A model generated the notes under the pieces. That model did no database searches and was not told where the DNA came from. It saw only the letters and a list, made by a program, of their open reading frames with translations. From Cynocephalus volans (taxonomy: Eukaryota > Chordata > Mammalia > Dermoptera > Cynocephalidae): a stretch of 64,000 nt of DNA. The translations under genes were made by a program, and so were the position numbers. Positions 35,893 to 46,200 of the stretch are shown piece after piece; the stretch's first letter is position 1; every line of letters starts with the position of its first letter. Location: the NCBI RefSeq assembly GCF_027409185.1, contig NC_084463.1:155794369-155858368 (forward strand), in the 5' to 3' direction.

Positions 35893-37259
35893 GTAAGTTC
35901 ATTTGATTGTAAGGGGAGCACTGAGGAAATACATTGGGTAAGTATGTAGACTGCAGATCTACAGTAGATCTGGGAAAATCTTTCACTTTTCTCAGGCTGA
36001 CTCCAGGCTAATCGGCACACGACACAGAGCTTTATGGGAAGACTATGTCCTCCGCAGGCCTTTCTGTAAACTAATTAAAACCACTAGATCTTTTCCATGG
36101 GAATACTACCTAATTAACAAATTGGTCTCTCCCAATTTGTCGTTAGTACGACAGAAATTTTTGATTTAACTGTATGATTTTACTCAGTATGATTAAATTA
36201 CATCTTATTTGAGCTTATTTTTCAAACATTTTGAGGTGAGAAAATCTGGACTAATCTTACCATTTTCTCCCCGTTCACACGAGTAACTATAAGACACCCA
36301 AGGGACCTAGGTCATCATCCATCATATCCAGGACTTTAATCTTCATATGGTTCTGAATACCCCCTTTTTAGACCCAAGTCCTATGCATTCTCACCTTTGG
36401 AAACCTGTCCAACTGTACCTTCCGGAATTCAGGGTCAGTAAACAACATTATCCTCTTTGTCCCCCAGTTTTTTAAAGAGCTCTCTATGTATTGTACAAAC
36501 AGAAATCTAGCTCCTGAGGGCACTGCTTCCTAAGGGCACTTTAACTCTCACCCCCAGGTATGGAAGTAAAGTGGTTATCTCATCTGCTTCTCATGGTTAC
36601 TTCCAGATCAATCTTTTTCTCTCATCTCTAAAAGCTCCCATTTAAGAATCTCATGCCATCCTACTAGGTGAATAACTCCCACAGATCATTTGCCTTCTTT
36701 TCCCCCTTAAGATGCTGACTTACATCATTGACACTCCCTCCAGTACAGTCTCTATCACAAGCCTTGGCTATTTCAATATTCATGTTGAAGGTCCTTCCAA
36801 TACCAGGTCCTCTCAGTTCCTTGACCTGCTCTTCCCAAGCATTTTGTCTGCCCTTCCTCAGGTACACACTTCTTGAGTCCTATCCTGGATCTAATCAATA
36901 CCAGTAGCAGTAAACCCACCTTTTATCTATGTTTCAGTCATTGCATCCCATACTCTAACCATCTCTAACCTTTTTAGGTTACTCCCTATGACTTTACATT
37001 AACTCTAACCATCCTTAACCTCACCAAGACTCATTGATAACAACCCCTTTTTCACAAAACCTTACTTTTTTATATGCTCACTTCCTTCCCTACTCAGCCA
37101 AGATCCCACAGTTCACTCTCTTGGGAACCCCCTCAACAGTCTTGCCCTCTTCTCTTCATGCAAACTGAAGCAGTGGTGTAATTGTAACTCTGCCTATTTG
37201 CCTACTCTATACCTGCATCCAGGCAGCTGACTCTGGCAAAAAACACACACACACATGTG

Positions 37260-37298
<39 letters not shown>

Positions 37299-40200
37299 CT
37301 CTAGATTTGATCATAATCCCACATGGACTGTTAATGCAGCCTGAAAAGTACATGATATTTCTATCAGCCATTCACTTCCCTACTACCCCAGAAAACTATT
37401 CCAGACCTTCTTTTCCTTCAAACCTATAATGATTCTTCCATGTCCTCATTCTTCATCGACTACCTTGTTTCCTATAATGCTAAGAGTATTGAGGCAATCT
37501 AGAGAGGTTTTCCGTAAGTTACCACACATCTCCAGTTACTTTTGATCAATTCCATGAGCACAGAACCTTACTGCAATTTCACCCATATCAAAACAAAAAA
37601 CAAATGCTTTTAACTTCATACATCTTCCAGCCAATGCGCCATTTCACTACTCATCTTCCTATCAACACTCCTCTGAAGAACAGAAACTCAATGTCTCTAA
37701 TTTATCTTGAGTAATGTTCTCTCTTTATCATAATCAATGGTATTTGTCCCCCGTCCCACATTACAAAACCAATATCCAAGTCTCGACTGCTAACTTTTCT
37801 GAACTAATAGAAGTGTTTGATTCAATTGACCATTCTCCCCTACTTAAAATATTTCATTCACTTGGCTTCTTGAACATCATGCTCTTCTGGTTTTCCTTCT
37901 TCCTCCTTGACTTCTCCTTTATACCTTCTTTACTATTCTCTATTTATTTCTCTGACTCCAAACTTGGAGTGCTCCAGAGCTCAGTCTTTGGTTCTATTCT
38001 GTTTCTATATCTGCCCCAATGGAAATCTCATTTAGTAATATGGCTTTAAATATCATCTTCACCTATGACTTGGAGAAAGTAAACTACATTCCTTGCCTGA
38101 ATCTCTCCTCCCAACTCAAGACTCAGATATTCAACAGCTTATGAGCATCTCCACTTGGACGTCTGCCGGACATCTCTTAACCTGTCCCAGATCAGAATCC
38201 TGATCTTCCTCCGCAAACCCACTCTTCACACAATATTCCCCATCTCAGATCAGTGTCCACTCCAGCATTTCAGTTGCTCGGACCAACACCCTTGAAGGAA
38301 ACCTTCATCCTTTTCTTTTATACCCACAGTCAAACCGTCAGCAAACCCTGAAGGTTTCAACTTCCTAGAATCCAACTACTTCTCATTCCATCTACTATCA
38401 ACACCCCTTTTCACGTCAGCATCATCTGACATGTGAATTATTGCAATATCCTACTTACTGATCTCCTTGACCTGTTTCTTCCCAATCTATCCTCAACACA
38501 GCAGGTAGAGAGATCTTTTAAAAATGTAAGTTAGATCATGTCATCTCTTTGCTAAAAATAATCCAATGATCTTTACTTTTTGTTCAGGATGAAAAGCAAA
38601 GTCGGTTTAAGAAACAGCCTACGAAGCCCTACATAGCTTGTATCATGCCTCCAGTATTTCACAGGCCTCAGGTCCTATTACTCTGCTCTTAACTCCATCT
38701 TACTTTCCATGGAATTTGTCTGTAAAGGAATAATGTGCATGACCTCTCCAATGGCAGAAACAAATATCATGTACTTTTTAGGCAGCATTGACAGTCCATT
38801 TGTGGTTATGGTCATAAGCCTAGTTGGGTGAGGATGTGTGTTTCCAGCCTCAGTCAGCTGCCTGGATGCAGGTATACAGTAGGCAAATGGGCAGAGAGTT
38901 ACAAGTAAACCACTCTTTCAGTCTGCATGAAAAGTATGCTACAGGGAGATGGTGGCAAGACTGTTGAGGGAGCTCATGAGAGAGAGTAAACTACGGCATC
39001 CTGGCTGAGTAGGGAAGGAAGTGAGTGTATTGAAAAAAAATAAGGTTCTGTGAAAAAGGGATGTTATCTATGAGTCTTGGTGAGGTTAAAGACAGAGTCA
39101 AGGTAGAGTCGTAGAGAGTGATATGGAAAGATTAGAAATGGTGGTTAGAGTATGGGAGGTAATGATTGAAGCATAGACAAAAGGTGGGTTTACTGCTTTG
39201 GTTTTGATAAGGTCCAAGGTAGGACTCAAGGAGTGTATTTCTGAGGAAATGTGGACAAGATACTTGGGAAGAGGTCAAGGAACTGAGAGCACCTCATACT
39301 GGAAGGATCATTTTTCTCATTCACAAAAAATAGGAGGTGAAAAGTGCCCAGAACATAGAAATTGTTCCACAAATGGAGACTAATATAATTGTAATAGCTG
39401 TCATAAAAATAATACTTATTAAAATTTAATGATAAGTAAAATAAGATGAATTACAGCGCTAGGGACTTCCTACTTTATTTGATTTTAATTGAAATTGAGC
39501 TCTTCATTAACACTCCTTGAAAAGTTTGTTCTCTCTCTAAGGCACCTAACTGGATTTTTGCTCAGACAACTTTCCTCCACCTACTTTATAAAAAAGCAAA
39601 CAAACAAAATTGTCAAATATTTTTTCAAGATAAATATTTTAAATATTTAAATAAACATTCAAATAAAATAAATATTTTTATTTTAAAAATACAATGTGCA
39701 TATGATCATTTCCTGATTTGCTAGTTTAATAATCCTAGCAGAAAAGAAAAGAGGTTAGTTATATATAACTTTCTCGTAGAGCATGCCTATTGGCTCCTTG
39801 TAACCCTTTTTTTCTTTCCTTTTTAATATAACAAATTATAACATATTTTTATACTTTATAATTCATAATGTGAATTCAGATGATCCCCTTTATCTATTTA
39901 AAATATGTCCTGTAATTTCCCCTTTTGTCTCTTGTAGACTATCCAGATCCTATGTTGCCTGTTGATTTCAAGTTTGGGGGCCACTTTGGTTTCTGCCACC
40001 TATTCCTCCCACTTCAACCCAGCAGTTTCCACCATTTTGATGTCTGGATACCCATTTGTAGGAGCTCTTTGTGTGAGTACAGGGGCATCTCTAAGAGCAG
40101 CCATGCTTTATAAATGCTAACAGGGTGCTTAGTCATGGAGTGACTCAGTCCTCAAGAGGCAGTGAGGCAGTAGATGGCCAAGACCTCTTCCCTCTGTTAC

Positions 40201-43200
40201 TATCCCACATCATGTCTCTGCCATTCAAGAAGAATAGAAGAGGAACTCAATCTGTTCTCCTGAGTGAACATCCCAGGGAGGGGCTGGTTAGGGCAGGAGG
40301 CAAGAGAGGAAGGTAATACCATGGGTATCCCAGTACAGTATTTTTTACCTGGCATTATACATTTTAACTGTAGAAAAGTGGAAGATTGTTTTCACATCCC
40401 TCTTTGGGGCTTTGATAAGGCCATTGGATTCTGTATTAGTCTGTTTTCTATTGCTTATAACAGAATACCTAAAACTGGGTGGTGTATAAGGAAAAAAAAA
40501 ACATTTTTTACAGTTTTGGAGGCTGGAAGTTCACAGAAGAGGGGGCACATCTGGTGAGGGACTTCTTCTGGGTGGGAACTCTCTACAGAGTCCTGTGGCA
40601 ATGCAGGGTATCACATGGCAAGAATGACAAGCGTTCTTCCACGTGTTCTCCTTATAAAGCCACCAGTCCACCCCTTTAATAACTCATTACTCCATGAATG
40701 GATTAATCTATTCGAGAGAGTGTAGTCCTCACAATCCAGTCACCTCTTAAAGGCTTCACCCTTTCAAATACCATAATGAGATTCCCTAGCCTCTTGACAC
40801 TGTTAAAATGGGGATGAAGTTTGTAACACATGGATTTGGAGGTGACACATTCAAAGTACGGCAGATTCCCTCTATTTTAAGAATAATCCACTTGTCAGGT
40901 AGAGAGTGAGAAGACCATTTTTAAGCAATAAAGTGAGAAACACCCGTAGATGCCACTTGTTTGCAGGGATTTAGATTAGTACTGGTGAGATTCATGGGAA
41001 GCAGGGGCACTCTTGCTATGTTCAGTGATGATCCGGAGCATTCAAAAAACTCTTTTTCCTGCCTTCCACCTAATGGCTCATGAAGAACGGCCCAATGGAT
41101 CTTTTTCTGAGAGTGGCCACGGCAGAATCATAGCTCCCACAAAGGGTCATTTCTTTTCCATGTAGTATCCTGTACAAAGGAGAAAAAGGCATACATTCTG
41201 GGCAGATGAATTATACCAAGTCACCACTTCTGTATGGATACAGTCCCTGAGTGGACGCAAACTGAGCAGCCATGCAAGTAGGCCCTGCTCCTACCCTCAA
41301 GCACAATTTGTCCTTAAGCACAATTTGTCCTTGACTTCTCTATCTTACCAGTGGTTGTGAGCTCCACATTCCCTTACGGAAACTAGCATTAGCTCATGCT
41401 AGACCCTCTTTGTCCATGACTACCCAATACCCAAGCTACAGGCTTAACACACATTTCAGCTTCTCAGAATATCCTCCCTCCATCAGCTGGATCCTTAATA
41501 CCACTAGGTTCAAAAACTGACTTCTGGGGCTCTTTGATAATAACTAAACATCTGACCCTGTTTTTCCCACTTTCCTCAATCCCCAGTCTGACTCAAGCTG
41601 CCTACACCAATGGCTTCAAGTTCATGCCCCATCAGAGTCTCTTTCCTTTCTGTCAGCTGTTCCCATATCACTATCCCTTCAAGTCATTGTTCTGTCTCAA
41701 CCTTCTCTCTTTCAACCTTGAATTTATAAACACCCTCCTACTCCCTTGTACATCTCTCCAGGCCTCCTCAGCTCCTAGTGATTTCCACTAAAATAAATTG
41801 TCTGTGCCTCTGCCTATTCTTCAAAGTCTGTGTAAATGTCCTAAGGGTGGAAACTGGGCCTCTCTATCCATATGAACCCACACCACTCCTGTGGAGTTAT
41901 TTCCCTAAAAGTTTTCCAACATTACTTTTTGATTGAGTGATTGACAGTAACATGGTGGCCACATTTCCACAAGAAAACCAATCTGACCATTTCTCTTTTC
42001 TGAGCAGTTTGCCATTACCGGATCCCTCTCAATCATCTCTGGGAAAAAATCAACTAAGCCCTTTGTAAGTATGAGGACCATCAAATCTCAGCTGGTTGGA
42101 AGTAAAGGAACCTCAGAGTTAATTCTTCTATTTCAAAATCTTCATTTTACAGTTGGAGGAAATTAAGTCTAGGGAACAGTCTAGGGAGCCCAGTTTCTCC
42201 TGGCTGGTCCATTGGTAGAACCATTATAGAACCTAAATTTCTTGCTTTCTAGACCAGTGCTCCTTCCTCTACAAAATGGTTCTCCTGTATCATATTCCAA
42301 GCTTGGAAGAGGTTTACCTCAGTTATTTAAAAAGTGGGAAAAAATTTAATTTATTTTATTATTATTTTTAATTGACAACATTTGTACATATTTATGGGAT
42401 ATACTGTGATATACATCTATTCAATGTGTAATGATCAAGGCATTGACCAGAATGGTTGAACACCAGGATCAGAAAGGAGTCCATGATATATTTTTAAATT
42501 TCCACTATCAAAGCAACTGAAATAAACCTCATCCAGTCAAGTAGCAGGGTGGGAAGGCATTCATCCTCTCTCCTCCTCTCCTGTCCAGAAGAGGATGTTG
42601 GAATCTCTTTCTGAGCTAGAGGAGACTATTTCTATCCAAAAAATCCCCTCTTGATAATTGGACACCCAAGAAAAAAAAGATCAGTTCAAAGTAAGGTGGA
42701 GAGTAACAAAACTTGAGTCCTGTCTGTAAAAGTTTGTAGAAGGTACATGGAGCGGGAGGGGTAGGGGGAGGTGTGTGACATTAGTACTGACCACAGCACA
42801 GAACACAGAGATAGAACTGCTTGGACCACTCTCTATATCTCCCTTGATTTCCTCAACAGCCTTAGAATCATTCTATTGCCTTAAGTGCTTCTAGAGTATG
42901 GCCTTTGGTCCCTCCTGAGAAACCCAATCTATGGCTTCTTACATAAAAGGGAAGCTTCAGAGAAAGGCAGAAGCAAACTGCAAGAGCTGGAATACCTACC
43001 TGCAGGTGGTTCAGGCCTATGAGAACCACATTCACCACACCATCTCCTGCATCCTAGTCTAAGTTTGGGGGTAAGGGGCTGTCCCAGGATATGATGATTC
43101 ATTTGCAAAGACACTGACTGATATGCCAGGCTCTGGGCCAGGCTCTCAGCACATGCTCTTTTCTGTCCAAGCATCACTGGAGGATACTGCATGGTGGAAA

Positions 43201-46200
43201 GGATGGTTGTCCTGCCCTCTTCTACCTTGGCCCTGTAGCTATATGGCTTCATGTGCTGAGTCCCTGAAGGAAGAGTATCCTGAACAGGCAGTGTCTCTGC
43301 CCAAAGCTACCATGTGGGCAATAGAGGCCATATGTGGGGCCCATGTTGTTTTCAGGTCATCCCAAGCACAGATTTCCCTTTCTGTGTATTTAGAGTGCTT
43401 AGAAAGCTCCTTTTTAAATTAACATGTTCATTTACCACATTTTATAAATGAGAAAACTGAAGTCCAGAATAGGGAGGAGATTATTGAAGCACACAGACAG
43501 GCCAGTGACAGATCTGGGAGGGGAGTTCAGGTTTTCTAATTCCAAGCCCAGAAATCTGACCCCATCCAATGCTGTGAACTCTTCAAAACCCTGTGCCCTA
43601 GTCCTGGGTTTTAAACTGCAGTTTCAATCATCAGGAGCATATGCCAACCTCATCTACCATCCATGTGTCCTCATTGTGGCTAGCCAGACCCTGTATCTTC
43701 CTGAGTCGGGATGTGGTTTTTCCCTGAGTCACCTTTGTGGGTGTGTGGCAAAGGGAAAGGTCGCTATTGAGAGGAGCAAAGCCCTTAGCTGCTTCCTACA
43801 CCTACAAAGTTTGTGAGGAAAGTGGCTACAGTCTGATAATTTTTTTGTGAGTGAGTAGAGAACCACAGGGTCTTAACCCACACACCTCTGCTTCTTGCCC
43901 TGCTACTTAAAGAAATTGAAGGTATATGATTTTCATATTGAACAAGAATTGATTGTGAATTCAAGGCCAATTACTTGTCTATTGAAGGTATATGCTATGT
44001 TTCCATAGACTTGATCACCCTTCAGGTAGGTATTCCAATTTCTCCAGTTTGTTTTCACCTTTCCTCTGAAGCTTCTCCTTTATTTAAGGCAAAGCCATAG
44101 ATTAGGTTTCCCAGAGGGGACCAAAGGCCATATTCTAAAAGTCCTTAAGGCAATAGAATAATTCTAAGGCTGTTGAGGAAGTCAGGAGGTACTGGCAGTG
44201 GCCTAAGCAGTACTGTCTCTGTCTTCAGTGCTGTAGAGAGTCAAGGGGCCAGAACCTCTCTCCCCCAGGAGGAATTATTTGTGCATTCTCTCATTTAACA
44301 AGGCATTTGCTAATTATATCATGTGGTAAACTAAATAGTGAGGAGTGATACAAAGATGAATAAAACACAATCTCTGTTCACTAGGAGCATGTGGGTCAGA
44401 GGCAGTAATAGACCAAAAAAAGCACCATTGCAGTACTATGGTCAGAGAGATAATAGCGTCATGTGCTGCTTCTGCGATGAGAGCCCAACATGAAATTTTT
44501 CTTTCAGGCTCTGAGCAGCTTGACCTCAAATGCAATGAGTTCCATTGCTGCTGGAGCAGGCTTCTTCCTCCTCACTGACAGCCTGGTGGACCTGGGGACT
44601 GTCTCTCAACATTGTGACTCAGAAAAAAATTTTCTGTCCTCATTGCCTTATTCAGAGTACTATAATTCAATATATGAAGTCAAGGACTGTATCCTGGATG
44701 GTGCCAGTCTAACAGTAAGTAATTTCAGATTAAATATCCTGTCATGTGAAACCTCAGTGTAGCTCCTTTGCATGATCTGTTTTTTCAGCAGTTTTTAGTC
44801 CTGTTAGTCTGAATGCCAAGAGGCAGACAGAAAAACAACAAGAAAAAAAAAAAAAACATGGCTGAAAGAGGCCTGTCAGCTGACTGCACAATGTGAGGGT
44901 TGCATTGTATAAAGTCAAAAAAGTAAATCAAGAAGGGCAGTGGAGAGTCTAACCCTTCAGTGGTCTTTTTAAATGACAAATATGCCAATCTCAATGGGTT
45001 TAACTCTCAAAGTGCCTCCTTTGCTCAACAGGCATTTTTTTTTTTTTCCTCAACACAGGCAGAAATATTTTTCTTTATTTGGATTTTATCTGAGATTGGG
45101 ATTATCTCTTTTGGTTCCCTTTCCTGGGGCTGGAAGCCCCTACTCCTTGGAAATGCTTGTTTTCTTATCATCAGTGAATTTGGGACTGGGAGAAGCCATG
45201 TGGTGTTTAATTCCTTCAAGTGCATGCCTGCTTATGCTACATTAAGTTAGGCACAGAACTTGAACCTTAAGCCTAAACATATAATTATCACACTTTGGCC
45301 CAGAAGAGGTGGCAGAAAGTGGAGGTAGGAGGGGGAGAGAGCTTACCGAAGGATTTGACTCCTAGCAGAAATTTCAACATCTCTGGGCAGCATTTTTTGC
45401 CCTTTTTCCCCCAAATTTCATGGTCACCACCTGCTGAACATGACAACCCTGGCATAGTCAATTGTCTAAATGTAGAATCACAGTGTTAAAACCATAAACC
45501 TGTAGCTTTTTAAGAAGAAAGACCTTTTTGGGTGACTTTTCCTAGTAGGAGCAAGGGGAAGACAAGGCAATATCTCTCTCTCTTTCCCTTGGATCTGTCT
45601 GTCTCACAAATTTCAGAGAACGTGTGCAGTTTTTGCACTCACAGCCTCCTGTGAGTCTTTCCATAGAGCCCAGAGGTTGCCAAAAGCAACCCCTTTGATC
45701 CAGGAGCTTGAGGAAGTGTAAGAGCACAGAGACCCATCTAGCTAGAAATCAGCAGGAGGGAGCCCAGGAAATAGTATAACCCTTGTGCAGGACAGACATC
45801 AGATAAAGTAATGAGGGTGGAAAAGACATCCTCCACAATGAGATATTGGGGGTTAATTTAAGAAAAACTAATCTCATTACATCAAACTGCCTTCCACTCT
45901 TAGACAACAAGAGCCAAAAAGGACCTCCTGCAACATCAGACAAGTTGCAACATGGCAGACCAAGTGGACCCCAAAGGCCACTCTTTCTTAATTAACATTG
46001 GAATAACCTGGACAAAAGTAACAAATTTTAAAAATTAAAAATATATATCCAAGATTGGAAGAAGAGAGGAAAGGGGAGTGGAAAAAAAAGAAATCAAGGA
46101 AGTAAGGAGTCTTTGGTTCCGGAAGCTAAGAAGGATCCTAAAGTCCAATCATCAAACAAGAGCTGAGACCAGAAAACCAGAGAAGTCTAGATAGGAGCAT

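Noticed and set aside
35893-35949. Read-through of MS4A7-like exon 1 to a stop at 35949
   Set aside because: A strong GTAAGT donor at 35893 and the conserved VLG|xxQIL junction show that the exon ends earlier.
43448-43816. 122-codon open frame on + in intron 3
   Set aside because: No recognisable domain; flanked by MIR-like debris; no splice sites in the MS4A7 phase.
44960-45250. Two overlapping 90-96-codon open frames in the MS4A7-like intron 4
   Set aside because: They have no MS4A similarity and are intronic.
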